A DNA stretch of 64,000 bases from Hanleya hanleyi (GCA_036873755.1 JAVTVY010016059.1:1-64000), one strand, 5' to 3'. Positions 18,789-28,539 are shown, counted from the stretch's first letter. Notes: a model not told the origin generated them from the letters alone. A program made the numbers and translations.

Positions 18789-19262
18789 ATGGATACAGAG
18801 CAGATAACCACCGTGCTGGAGAATGACCCAGAGACACGTATGATGTTTCAAGGGGTGTTCGCCCGAGATGTGTTCCCATTAGACCGTATGTATCCTGCTG
18901 CTTACGTTCTCAACACGGACCCGATGGATCGGCCCGGTGAACATTGGGTGGCCGTGTACTTGACAGAACAGCAGGGCGAATACTTTGACCCGTACGGCCT
19001 GCCACCCTTCCATCCCGATTTAACAGACTTCATGGATCAAGGCACAGAGACGTGGTGTTGGAACAGTCAAACGTTGCAAAGCCTGACCAGTAGCGTGTGC
19101 GGACAATATTGCTTGTTTTACCTGTACCATCGATGCCGGGGAAGACCCTTATCTACCATCGTACAGATGTTTGACGAGTACCCCAAGGCCGAGGACCGAG
19201 ATGTACTCGTCTATGACTGGGCCGCCCATCATTTCAATGTACAAGTCCCGTTCTGGGCTTGA
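18789..19262 (+). CDS. PRO: Adenain-like capsid maturation protease
   Basis: A 157-residue cysteine protease (C5 type). ATG 18789 lies one base after the MCP stop; upstream in-frame codons overlap MCP and are ignored. The catalytic set is visible: His52 in GEHWVAVYL, Asp67 in GEYFDPYG, and Cys104 in SSVCGQYCLFYL, with Gln97 seven residues before the Cys as the oxyanion residue. This spacing is typical of adenovirus-type proteases that cleave virion precursor proteins. The length is slightly short but complete. The terminal codons are repeated downstream in partial copies. Confidence 0.93.
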   Translation: MDTEQITTVLENDPETRMMFQGVFARDVFPLDRMYPAAYVLNTDPMDRPGEHWVAVYLTEQQGEYFDPYGLPPFHPDLTDFMDQGTETWCWNSQTLQSLTSSVCGQYCLFYLYHRCRGRPLSTIVQMFDEYPKAEDRDVLVYDWAAHHFNVQVPFWA

Positions 19263-19376
19263 ATTCTTTCAATGTACATACGCCCGCTGTTCTGGGTTTA
19301 AGTTTAAAAGCCCTCTGTTCTGGGCTTCAGTTCTTTCAATGTACAAGCCCCTTGTTCTGGGCTTGAGTTTTCACGT
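19233..19376 (+). repeat. Partial tandem copies of the protease 3' end
   Basis: TTTCAATGTACA occurs at about 19233, 19268 and 19336, each followed by GTTCTGGG(C/T)TT at varying distance. The first copy includes the protease stop; the later ones are non-coding. This looks like small local duplications of the gene end. Confidence 0.7.
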
Positions 19377-19404
19377 GGTTGTTCTCACGTTGTTGTTGTT
19401 ACTG

Positions 19405-19410
19405 AATAAA
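19405..19410 (+). terminator. Poly(A) signal after the protease
   Basis: AATAAA, 143 bp after the protease stop and followed by AC-rich then T-rich sequence. It is the first good poly(A) signal for the right gene group. Confidence 0.6.
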
Positions 19411-19740
19411 AAACAAAATGAGATCTCACCAAAAAACCCCTGTCTTGTGTGTTTTATTCATAATGCATCAATGCCCAATGTGGAGATTCAGTGAAACTGA
19501 AATCAGTGGTGTAGGATGGGGCCAAAATGTAACCCATCAAGGTTAGAATGCAAGAGCACTATAGTAAAAATAGAGAGCCAATGAAATCAGCCCACAGACC
19601 AAGTACGTGTTTTTGGTCTAGGTTTGGAGCGGGCATTTCATTGAGGTGCGTGTATACGGTGAGTGAAGAGACTCGTCCAACACGTATAGATTAAGTTGAT
19701 GACTATAAGTTCTATGTTGTCGATTTAACCTCTCCCTACA

Positions 19741-19812
19741 TTGACGCGCGCGCGCGCGCTGCGGCCGGAGAACCCGCGTTCGCGCGCGCGCTCGCGCTGG
19801 GGGGCCGCGCCG
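19741..19812. repeat. Alternating CG tract
   Basis: Runs of GCGCGCGCGCGCGC and CGCGCGCGCGCTCGCGC separated by GGCCGGAGAACCC. The halves can pair as an inverted repeat. It is isolated in an AT-rich region and could adopt Z-DNA or a cruciform. Confidence 0.75.
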
Positions 19813-20169
19813 GTGAAAAAGTCCCGGAGGTTGAACATTGGAACTCTTCTGGGTTTGGAGGATGAACATACGGACGTCTAAGGGGAAAAATTGGAACTCT
19901 TCTATGTTTGGAGGTAGTTTTTAGTGAAAACCCGGAAGTGACGTAACAACCCACGTGACCTGCGTATATACTCCTGTAAAATAGAGCCGATTTTATTTCT
20001 TTGGAGGGGCAAGGTCAATAGGACTTGCGCTTTTTATACTACTAAAATGTGAAGTAGATTACATCTTACATAGGCCTTAAGGCCGTGATATGCATATGAA
20101 GTATTCTGGGGCATGGTCAGTACTTCCCAATTTCCCCTTTGTCCACTACTCGCCGATTTTTTTGATTTT

Positions 20170-20175
20170 TTTATT

Positions 20176-20206
<31 letters not shown>
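20170..20206 (+). repeat. TTTA microsatellite
   Basis: Repeats of ATTT/ATTTATTT following a T-rich run, inside the non-coding right part of the Polinton. Confidence 0.8.
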
Positions 20207-20405
20207 CCTCGAGAGCTTTAAAATAAGACCTCACTCTACCGCGCGGGTATTCGAAGCTCGAAGTCAGAAAATTGCCAAACTTCAAAAATTCAGATCTCAT
20301 CAACCAGAACGTCTTATGTGCTCACAGTTATTGACAATATCGTAAAATATGTATACTTGCTAACCTTAGTTGGATTCGTCATGAAATCATTTCATCAATT
20401 CCAGC

Positions 20406-21016
20406 GTTACGGAATTACAAGGTACCCATATTTTTTCTTCTTCTGAACCCCTGTTATTACTCGTCCATGGGAAAATCTGTTTTGGAATATCATTTTTCTA
20501 ATTCTATTACTAAGAACTGTAGGATGAGAGAAAAAAAGGGAAATACAATTGTTTTCTACCTGGTCACGTGACATTCGAAAACCGCGTTACGGAATTACAG
20601 TGAATTAACCTCCTTATGAAGACGTGTAGGTTACATATATATTCCATCAAAACTGGAACGTTTCTCATTTAATTCCTGATTTTATTCGAATCTTGAGCGC
20701 CTGGACTACATTATATCTGATTTCCATCAAGTAAAGTTTCAAATTGATAAATGTGGTTAAGCAAACCTGCGTTACGGAATTACATTTTGGTCCATCTTTT
20801 AAGAAGTTGCGATTTTTCCTATTTTACAAGTTTCGATTTTATTCGGTCTAAAAAATTCTGAGGACAGACCGAAGCACATGAATTCTGTTGTTATGTCCCC
20901 GGGAAGGCACGTGTATTCGATTAAATGTGAAAGAGCGATAATGACTGGTCAACAACATGGACAAAATTGTCCAGGAAGGACATAACCGAAATTTTGAATT
21001 TTGTTACGGAATTACA
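20406..21016 (+). repeat. Four spaced copies of GTTACGGAATTACA
   Basis: Exact 14-mers at 20406-20419, 20586-20599, 20771-20784 and 21003-21016 (start spacings 180, 185 and 232 bp). Flanking bases partly agree (GC before the first three; ATTTTGG after the last two). The intervening sequence shows little obvious similarity. Confidence 0.8.
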
Positions 21017-21551
21017 TTTTGGTTGAATATTTCGTGGAATTGATGATTTAGGAATAAGTAATTCGGGCACTTTTTGTGACATAGCAAAACGAAGATGACA
21101 GCCGTTTCCCTTTTCGCTGCGATGGTTTACACGAAAAACCGGCTCAGTTATAAAAATCCATATCTCCGTAAATATGAAATGTCCAAACTTTTTACGTCAA
21201 GACAATATTCTCTTATATGTGTACTTCCTATTTCCCGCAGGAATTTATGCAATATAAATTCTTTCCGCAATAAACTTACAATTTACTGGTAATGGTAACG
21301 AAATTCTCCGTCTCAATTTGAGCTGGATATGAAAACGCACTGAGTCACACGTGCACTCGCAACAATTCGCAACAGTGTAATGAAATGTGTTCATTTTTTA
21401 GGCGCCCATTTTCTACGACCTATACAGCCAACGTGGTTTATTAATATGCACACACATATCTTTTTCTTATAGTTCATTGGCTGAACACCCTCTGTTTTAC
21501 CACACCCACCCCACGTGGGTGTATGGGAGGGAGAAATTCATCTACCGTCAC

Positions 21552-21905
21552 ATCACCAGAAACAGAAAACCGCTGGGGTGTCGACACCATAACACCAGGC
21601 AGAGCCAGGAAACATGTGTGTGTGCCGTTGGCCGAAATCATTAGCTTGATAGTTTAGTGCGTTCATTTCATCCATGTAGTATACTGAAGACGGGATTTAT
21701 ACCGATGGAAATATCTGTGAATTTCGAAAAAATCCGTGACAAGCCAAGAAACAGAAAACCGCTGGGATGTCGACACCAAACCAGGGAGCATGTGTGTGCC
21801 GCTGACCAAAATCATTAGCTTCATAGTTTAGTGCGTTCATTTCATCCATGTGGTATACTGAACACCGGATTTACCGATGGAAATATCTGTGAATTTAGAA
21901 AAAAT
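21552..21905 (+). repeat. Tandem duplication of about 185 bp
   Basis: Two diverged copies, each containing AGAAACAGAAAACCGCTGGG, TGTCGACACCA, AAATCATTAGCTT, GTGCGTTCATTTCATCCATG and CGATGGAAATATCTGTGAAT. Small deletions distinguish the second copy. Confidence 0.85.
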
Positions 21906-22327
21906 ATATATGGAATGAGATTCGTGGTGATACCCATATTTTTTTAGGATACGAATGCATCGTGATGAAGGCTTCATGGTGTGTTATACCCACCTAGGAA
22001 AAAAACAGCCCCCAGATATGCATCAAACGCCCGGGAGTATGGAATATAGGTATACATCTGGACTAAACTCTTTTATCAGGTAAGCTAGACTTTAGTACTA
22101 TACTTGCGTTGAAACCCATGCAGACAACCTATTCAAATTTCAATGCATTGGCAACATAGCGTCGCACGAAATATACGCGCCCCTGTTGACCAGGATTTTT
22201 TTATACTCCCACAACAACAGACAATTTGAAGACAATTTTCTAGCGGGGTGTTTTCTTGAACATAATTGCTGTAATATACTCTTCTTTTTGTGGACGCTAA
22301 ATATAGGGGAGAAAATGGCAACATTGT

Positions 22328-22690
22328 GACCAAACCATAACAGTTGACAGCTGTAAAAATAGATACCGTGGCATAAAATGAGAGAGAACATTTCAATCTG
22401 CCAATTTTCGAGATGAAAATTTTTTCTTGACGAAATAGAAATGAACGCGAATCTATATTCTACAAAACATTTTTTTCTTGACGAAATAGAAATGAACGCG
22501 AATCTATATTCTACAAAACACTAGAAAATATTAGCGTAGGTGAATTTTTTTAGACTCATTTTAGACTGTTTTGTGCTTTCATCGAAAGTGAAAACACATC
22601 TCGAAAAGTGTGTAGCAGTGTCGATATAAATCTTCAACCTAGATGTAAAAATAGATACCGTGGCATAAATTAGAGAGAGCATTTCAGTAC
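22328..22690 (+). repeat. Nested duplications before the right TIR
   Basis: A 56-bp tandem pair contains TTTTTTCTTGACGAAATAG and GAACGCGAATCTATATTC (about 22414-22524). It lies between two copies of GTAAAAATAGATACCGTGGC (about 22353 and 22645), each followed by ATAAA/ATAAATT and GAGAGA. Confidence 0.8.
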
Positions 22691-22804
22691 ACCTCAAAAA
22701 AATGAAACCTGGACGGGTATCCTTCATCTCGAGGGGTCGCAAGTTCGATTCTTGCTTTCATTATGTGAGTATGTGTTGGACATGTGATCTTTAAATGTTA
22801 TTAT

Positions 22805-23525
22805 CATCAATACACCTAAACGGTATAGTTCAACCCCACCCCCAGCCCAACCGATGCTCCCTCCCCTAAGCTTCACTTTGATACCTCACTCGACCCCATC
22901 GGACCATTTTATCTAGGGACTACTTTTTCTCCGCGGAGGCGACCGCATCACCGCCAGACATGACCTCATCCCCGCGGAGGAATACACAGGTCAAAGGTTA
23001 ACCGAACTATAGTCGTACATACTTGGCACACAGCCAAGGATGATGTCAAGCCGCCATCTTAAACCCACCTCCCACCCATCCACCACAGCCGCCATCTTAA
23101 ACCCACCACCCACCCATCCACCACAGCCGCCATCTTAAACCCACCACCCACCCATCCACCACCATCTTGCACTCACTCACACCGGCCGCCATCTTAAACC
23201 CACCACCCACCCATCCACCACAGCCGCCATCTTAAACCCACCACCCACCCATCCACCACAGTCGCCATCTTAAACCCACCACCCACCCATCCACCACAGC
23301 CGCCATCTTAAACCCACCACCCACCCATCCACCACAGCCGCCATCTTAAACCCACCACCCACCCATCCACCACAGCCGCCATCTTAAACCCATCACCCAC
23401 CCATCCACCACACATGACCCCATGTGACACAATACTCGCTTCTGATTGGCTGGCGCGTGACGTCACAGAGGTCATATGCAAATTTCTGAGGTCAAGTGAC
23501 ATTCAAATACTCTTTGTATACTACT
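22805..23525 (-). repeat. Polinton right terminal inverted repeat
   Basis: The inverse of the left end: terminus GTATACTACT at 23516-23525, octamer ATGCAAAT (23476-23483), CRE TGACGTCA (23458-23465), inverted CCAAT (TGATTGG, 23443-23449), the 38-bp array, then inner blocks GACCGCATCACCGCCAGAC, TCTAGGGACTACTTTT and GATACCTCACTCGACCCC. The last three correspond to the left inner repeat and to the 150-bp subterminal repeats. Confidence 0.92.
23050..23412 (-). repeat. 38-bp tandem array with YY1-type motifs, right
   Basis: About ten units. GCCGCCATCTT is intact at 23050, 23088, 23126, 23185, 23223, 23299, 23337 and 23375. One unit has GTCGCCATCTT (about 23261), and one is interrupted by ACCATCTTGCACTCACTCAC (23161-23180). 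The array mirrors the left end, but unit number and variants differ, so the two arrays have changed independently. Confidence 0.9.
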
Positions 23526-23531
23526 GCGGTA
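23526..23531. repeat. Target site duplication, right copy (GCGGTA)
   Basis: GCGGTA follows the right terminus directly and continues TTAGATACAAATCTAG, the expected continuation of the interrupted R2 repeat. Confidence 0.92.
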
Positions 23532-23950
23532 TTAGATACAAATCTAGAGAGCTATGATGGAAATGGTCTGACAACTCGTATATTGGCAATTCGTGAGCTG
23601 TGTCGCTGTGACAACTCATACACTTGATATTGGTGAGCTGTATCGTCGTCAGATGAAAATGGCGGCATTTAACACAAAAGACTAGTCTGTAAGGCCCGAT
23701 GTCGACCCAGCATCAACTTCCCACAATGCCAACATATATCAAGGACCAAAAGGTCTGTACAGGGGGTGGGCCTCGGGGACGAAACGTCCACCAGCAGATC
23801 TCGCCATATACAGGTAAAAATTACAACGGATATAAGGGAAGTTGGAAGAGGTGCCTACATACTGACAGAGCCACATAACTTCACAGTATAGTCTTCTGGT
23901 TAACCTATTCTAAAGCACATACCAAGAATCTAACGATTCGTGATATGTGT
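23532..23950 (-). repeat. Repeat R2, right part of the Polinton target
   Basis: Continues the R2 copy from 9357 and runs into a further R2 unit (ACAAAAGACTAGTCTGTAAG, GACGAAACGTCC, AAGTTGGAAGAGGTGCC), so the target was probably a tandem R2 array in reverse orientation. Confidence 0.85.
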
Positions 23951-23967
23951 CCATGGCCGTATGTATG

Positions 23968-24059
23968 ACGGCCCATAATACCTATGGGCCGTCGTAGCTC
24001 AGTCGGTAGAGCATCGGCGCCTTTAGCTGATGGCTGGGGTTCGAATCCCGCTGATGACT
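23968..24059 (+). mobile_element. tRNA-Lys-like SINE head with hairpin
   Basis: A 73-nt tRNA-like segment at 23987-24059 contains TAGCTCAGTCGGTAGAGC and GGTTCGAATCCC. The anticodon position reads CTT, consistent with a tRNA-Lys ancestor. The acceptor stem has mismatches (GGCCGTC against GATGACT). It is preceded by a perfect 11-bp hairpin, GACGGCCCATA...TATGGGCCGTC, whose right arm overlaps the 5' end. It is probably a SINE head rather than a working tRNA. Confidence 0.6.
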
Positions 24060-24269
24060 AATTTATTCTTTATCTCTTAAAATTTATCTCAGATCAGATC
24101 GCCCCAGGAGTTTTGGGGTGGAATACGGCCACGCTTACCGAACGCAAGGATGTTAGGTTTCGTGACATGTATTTCATATTGAAGTTGTTGCTTAATATTG
24201 AAAAAAAATTTGCAGATCAATTTGTGAGGCTCAACTACCTGGGCTATTTTCTATTTCATAATTTGTTGT

Positions 24270-24560
24270 AATGGGGCTGGGGCTTTCTTTATTCCTTGTA
24301 ATGCGTTCTGGATACTTGCTCTTCTTTCCGAAAAGAAGAAAAAATGACCCGTGGATAGAAAACGGAATATTCATTTGCCCCACATTGTCTTTGTTTGAAA
24401 CTCGTGCCGTCATTAGTGCCAACCGATTGTTGACAACTCAATTTTCCACAAAACAGCCATAAATCAAGTCATCAAATTCGAGAGATTGGTCTACTGAACC
24501 CATTACTATAGCTGGTACATTACTGTGCCACAGTATTTGTACAGCAGAAATGTCGTACAA
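24270..24560 (+). repeat. Dispersed repeat R6, copy 1
   Basis: Matches the order of blocks at 59560-59705 and about 60365-60480: TTGCCCCACATTG, CCATAAATCAAGTCAT, TTGGTC, ACTGAACCCA, then TGCCACAGTATTTGTA. At the second copy it is interrupted by a LINE fragment. No coding function was recognised. Confidence 0.55.
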
Positions 24561-25160
24561 GGAACCTGATAAATCGATTGATGCCGTGAGAAACCCATTA
24601 TCCTACATAATATACTGTTTGTCAGGTTTTTCAAGAAAATTCTAATATATCTAGCGATATAGTCTTATACAATTCAGTTTCTTAGCATAACACAATCTGT
24701 ATCATATCAAACAGGCATATAATATCAATACAACTGAACATGAGCTAGTGGTATTACAAAGAGAAATCTTGTCGCTATTCTCATATCAGTATCACAGATC
24801 AACAGTCTTCGATCAGACTGATTTTCCTAAAAGTTTTCTGATGTATTTCATTGGTATCGCGATATAAGATGCTTTACGTCCACCTAAAATGTATGGTTAC
24901 TCCAATATTTTAAGGTCAAATATTATCAGGTGTGATAAGAAAAATTATACGTTGTAGTTCACCTTTATCACTTTTCGGCGAAATTATGTCAGGAATCGTC
25001 CAGGTAAAGAATGAGGGAATCAATAAAACGTGTCCTTCAGAACACGTTTGATGTATTTCATAGTCTTAATGGGTGAACATCTTCTAGAGGACATGTTGGC
25101 AATCCACATGACCTTTTCTCCGTCAGCGGAAAATAAAAAATAAAAACAATCAACAAATAA
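24560..25160. other. AT-rich, nothing recognised
   Basis: No protein-like frame, RNA or tandem repeat was recognised here. Confidence 0.4.
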
Positions 25161-25524
25161 CATTGCAAAATATATGTTTTCTCAGATATTGTTTTTATTC
25201 TTTGGGTCTAGGATCAGTGGCATCGATGATGCGCCCACCGAGCTCACCATTAACCCTAAGACTATTTCCAGACCAGAGCGAGGGACATCTCCGTCTTACA
25301 TTTTGCGCCCCAACGCTGGCCTGTGCGCATCTGCGTTTAGAGCGCATGATGTATGTCATGCACTCATTCAGATGTCGAGGTTTGCATTGACTCATTGCAA
25401 TGTTATATACCGCCATCAAGACACTGGTGAAAATGGGATCATGGTGTATCGTCATTTGCTCATCCATTAACATCAGATGAGTTATATGTTTGAGCTGATC
25501 TGTCATCACAGCTCCCCATCTAGC

Positions 25525-25615
25525 ATATCTAATTCCGCTTAAGCCGGTACTAGGGGCCGTGTGGATACATCATAGTCTCCACATGAGCAGATGCAATAAA
25601 AGCGCGACTGAGATG
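25525..25615 (+). repeat. R2/Naiad module, solitary copy
   Basis: CTAATTCCGCTTAAGCCGGT, CTAGGGGCCGTGTGG, CCACATGAGCAGATGC and AATAAAAGCGCGACTGAGAT in the standard order, without the rest of the R2 unit. Confidence 0.65.
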
Positions 25616-26520
25616 CTAAGGTCACCGTATTCTCGGGTCTGAATGTGAGGTGCAAAGAGAACTTTTCCTGTTAAATCATATGGTTGCTTTTTAGCCCCCA
25701 GAATTCGTCAATTTCCCCCACCTCTTGCATATCGCTCCAATTCTTTAATTTTATTACCTGTTCGGGAAATAAGTATCATACAGGTAAACTAATAATGCTA
25801 TCGATATACAACTGTTCTCGTATTCGAATGAAAACTATTGAATCTGTGGATGGATACTCTCTTATCTTTCCTATATAGGATTGATATATGTTCCAAGTTG
25901 CGATGATATAGGCGTGTGAAATTTGACTACCTGATATCCCAGTGGAAAGTTATACCTTCTGACTGGCACAAAGTTAATCTTGCCATACACAGGCAAAAAC
26001 AGAAATATGCCTGAATAACATGTGGGAAGAGTCATATGTATAATATGCGCGACATCCCACGCATATATCTCATAAGTTTCATATGAGATACATGTGCGAT
26101 TCACATGTGAAAATAAAATATGACAATAGCTACCTTCGTCAATTTGTATAATGAACTAAAAATCTTCTCAATCTATTAAAGTTTTATTGTACAATTTAAA
26201 CATGCTCACATTCTCACATGCTCTGAAATTTTCGTCTACACTCCATCGGTTAAAGGTCAACCCAAACGATCTGAGATCAAAAATATAAAAAAATAGTCCT
26301 TTCGATTCTGAAAATAATGATATTTTTTCATAATTTTGTGTCGTCTGGTTGGCGAGATATTGCCGTTTAAAAGGTGAAAATCGCTCTCCTGTTAATTCCA
26401 GCTGTGACGTCACGGAGGGACAGCCGTCTTGTATTCTCTATGTTTAAGCCGTATACCACAGTCATAAGTAGCTGCTGATTTTTGGAGATTTTCGGACTAT
26501 CGGGGCATCATTTGTTAAAT

Positions 26521-26974
26521 ATGCCGCGACGTTGTGTAGTGGGAGGTTGCAGTTTTACTACAGATGACGGTGTTAGTATTCATTTGTGGCCTGAAGACGA
26601 GAAAATCGCTGCAAATTGGACGAAAGTTGTACGCAACACGAGGGTGTGGAAAGAGGGCCCGAGCCCGTACTCGTATAATTTGCTCGGCACATTTTGACAG
26701 AAAGATATCATTCGAGGACCTCTACAGCGTAGCAGTTGAATTCGGGTACAAACCAAAACTAAAGAGAACAGCTATTCCAACTATCAAACCTAAGAACAAT
26801 CAGAATGTGACGGCAAAGAAATCGGACAAGGAAAATCTACAACGGACATCGGCTGAACGAACCTTGCCTGCAAGCGAGGCCTCGGGAAGGGAGACGGCTG
26901 TACATGCCCTGCTCGCTCTCGCGTCCCCGATGAACGCCCAGAATGATATCCATGATGTGGCATTTGTTGCTTGA
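26521..26974 (+). pseudogene. THAP-domain protein with one frameshift
   Basis: ATG 26521 opens MPRRCVVGGCSFTT, the start of a THAP C2CH zinc-finger DNA-binding domain (first Cys pair). It continues with HLWPEDEKIAANWTKVV. Between about 26640 and 26670 the frame moves by one base, and the second half reads RIICSAHFDRKISFEDL (the Cys and His of the C2CH motif), then a KLKRTAIPTI segment and a low-complexity tail to TGA at 26972-26974. The domain would bind the transposon ends. The frame change fits a one-base insertion, though a very small intron cannot be fully excluded. Confidence 0.7.
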
Positions 26975-27817
26975 GCACCTGCAAGTTAGACTGGATGAGT
27001 CTCTATTTCATATGTACTATTTAAAAATAATAAAATGATCTTTCATAAATAGGCCTATATATACGTTTGATAAGTAAATAAATTAAAAAACAAAACAAAA
27101 AAATAAAAAATGAAGAAAAAAAATGAAAAAATTATTTCAAGTATTTCTTAATAGGCAGAGTTACTTCCTTTTGTTTCCCCTTTAAAATACATTATGAAAC
27201 AGGGGCTGGGTCCAGTCTTCCTACAAGTCTGAGAGTGCATGAAGATCAGACAACGACAAAGTCGTACAGTGATCGGGCAAACCGGTCACCTTTTATTGTT
27301 TTTTTTTTCTGAACAGCTATTGGTTCTGAATACCAATTGGAGTGAATGGCTGTAGATACAGAAGTGATAATAATACTTTCATAATCCTTTGACATTTGAG
27401 ATTGTGGGAATATCATTCGATTTCAATTTAATTGACGTAATTTGTCGAAAATTGAGCAAATGTGAATGCCGATCCATTACGTCGTTTCGACACCCACTCA
27501 CCACGGCTTACTTTTCGCTATGAATGTCCAAAGTTTTTTTTATCAAACTATATAATTCTGAAATTGGTATTTCATGGGAATTATGGGAAAACAAACAGAG
27601 TTCAAATCGGACGTATATCAGTAGAGTTATCAACAGTTTACTGTCCATTCTGTCGAATCCCGGAGTTTATCCCTTCGAAAAGGCCGTCTCGGCCAGTAAC
27701 AACAACAACAACAACACAAACGTGTTCGTTCTTTACATCACAGAATCGTTCTACATTCAATACAGTTTGAAATATATGGACATTTGGTCTTATAGATGAC
27801 GAGAATAAAGTTTCCAG

Positions 27818-28099
27818 TCAAGTTGCAAACCAATCTGTATTCAACAAACGACCTCTCCGAATCCTGTCGTCGTCGAGTTCCACGTTGTCAGAATGGTTGT
27901 CACTGTCAGAGTCGGAGCCGTACGGCTCAAATTGATAGGGCTGAATTTCGTCGTTGGTCTTCAAACAACTGTTATTTTGCCCGTCATCATCCTCCTCTAT
28001 GTCTATTTCATCTTCTTGGCGAAAAATATTTCCATCTAAGGAGCTGATATCGCTCGAATCGACATCTGAATCGGAACTCTGACTGCACTCGCTTTCCAT
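27818..28099 (-). pseudogene. N-terminal fragment of a P2X7-like domain protein
   Basis: A 93-codon minus-strand frame from ATG 28099. It is very acidic and Ser-rich (SQSSDSDVDSSDISSLDG; EIDIEEDDDG), followed by IQPYQFEP and RLLNTDWF before a stop. This layout resembles the start of invertebrate proteins carrying the P2X7-receptor intracellular-type zinc domain, but the Cys-rich part is missing here. It could be a first exon (a GT follows GATTG) or a truncated gene. It lies inside the TTAA element, convergent with the THAP gene. Confidence 0.4.
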
Positions 28100-28311
28100 G
28101 TTGTCCGCTATTTTTTCTCAGGCAATTGCCCTGCGTGACGTCATCAACCCAGCTGTGAAAGTGTGAAAAAGCCCACTTTGCTCCCATATTACGTGTGTTT
28201 CTGATCAGATTAGATTTTTTTCAATATTTTTTTCATACAAAGTGAAGTATGATCTATGATTTTTAAGGATTTTTAGACCAAAAAAAAATCCGTTTGGGTT
28301 GACCTTTAAGT

Positions 28312-28539
28312 TCATTCCTGACCCTCAGCGAACCTGTATTCCGGGACCAATAGCTGGACGCTGGAGTTTGGTGTGACTGGACTACCGCGGGGCGCGATCC
28401 ACTCACTTCGAAGAGTTATGGCTCCGAGTGTGATAAGTGCTGCTCCAACTCCATCAGGACTAGATGAGAATACTTCCATGAAGTCGACGTAAAAAGTGGG
28501 ATAGTCCTGTGCATCTGTTCCTGTGAACTCACAGTTAAT
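28312..28539 (-). CDS. Exon-like fragment, unknown protein
   Basis: On the minus strand a pyrimidine-containing stretch ending TTTCAG at 28540 is followed by 75 codons in one frame (INCEFTGTDAQDYPTFYVDF, then EVFSSSPDGVGAALITLG) and a stop at 28312-28314, three bases from the TTAA of the transposon. Composition is protein-like, suggesting a terminal coding exon of a host gene. Upstream exons were not found and the family is not recognised. The transposon may have supplied or lie right after the stop. Confidence 0.4.
   Translation of the reverse strand: MNCEFTGTDAQDYPTFYVDFMEVFSSSPDGVGAALITLGAITLRSEWIAPRGSPVTPNSSVQLLVPEYRFAEGQE

Larger units (their letters stand above)
19480..22804. other. 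Non-coding right part of the Polinton, no polymerase gene
   Basis: No frame above about 90 codons resembles a known protein on either strand, and no DNA polymerase B motif was seen. The composition is AT-rich, unlike the 10.8-19.4 kb gene block. It contains a CG-rich segment (19741-19810), a TTTA microsatellite, four GTTACGGAATTACA motifs, a ~185-bp tandem duplication and a ~56-bp tandem duplication. It could be decayed element DNA, replacement DNA, or a regulatory region. Confidence 0.7.
9358..23525 (+). mobile_element. Complete Polinton/Maverick (adintovirus-like) element
   Basis: A 14,168-bp unit bounded by inverted termini AGTAGTATAC...GTATACTACT and 6-bp direct repeats GCGGTA. It encodes an rve-type integrase with chromodomain, packaging ATPase, adenain-like protease, major and minor capsid proteins and virion-type small proteins, all on the plus strand. 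This combination defines the Polinton/adintovirus group. No DNA polymerase B is recognisable. The coding part (10.8-19.3 kb) is visibly richer in GC than both the host flanks and the right non-coding part. The copy is degraded: stops or frameshifts in three genes, a LINE insertion in a fourth, and a P-loop substitution in the ATPase. Confidence 0.95.
26254..28305. mobile_element. Kolobok-like TTAA transposon with THAP gene
   Basis: A 2,052-bp unit with perfect 15-bp inverted termini AGGTCAACCCAAACG (26254-26268; inverse at 28291-28305), each next to TTAA (26250-26253 and 28306-28309). TTAA duplication is typical of Kolobok and piggyBac. A THAP-domain gene inside and purine-rich termini favour Kolobok, whose proteins often carry THAP domains. 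Both ends also hold a CRE (TGACGTCA near 26404 and 28135). No transposase catalytic domain was recognised, so it may be a deletion derivative. The inner genes converge: THAP on plus, a P2X7-like fragment on minus. Confidence 0.65.

Noticed and set aside
19618..19954. Arg/Ala-rich minus-strand frames over the CG tract
   Set aside because: The alternating CG tract is stop-free by composition; no protein features.
9358..23525. Interpreting the element as an exogenous virus or an assembly contaminant
   Set aside because: The target duplication, the interrupted host repeat on both sides and the inserted host LINE show an integrated, ageing copy.
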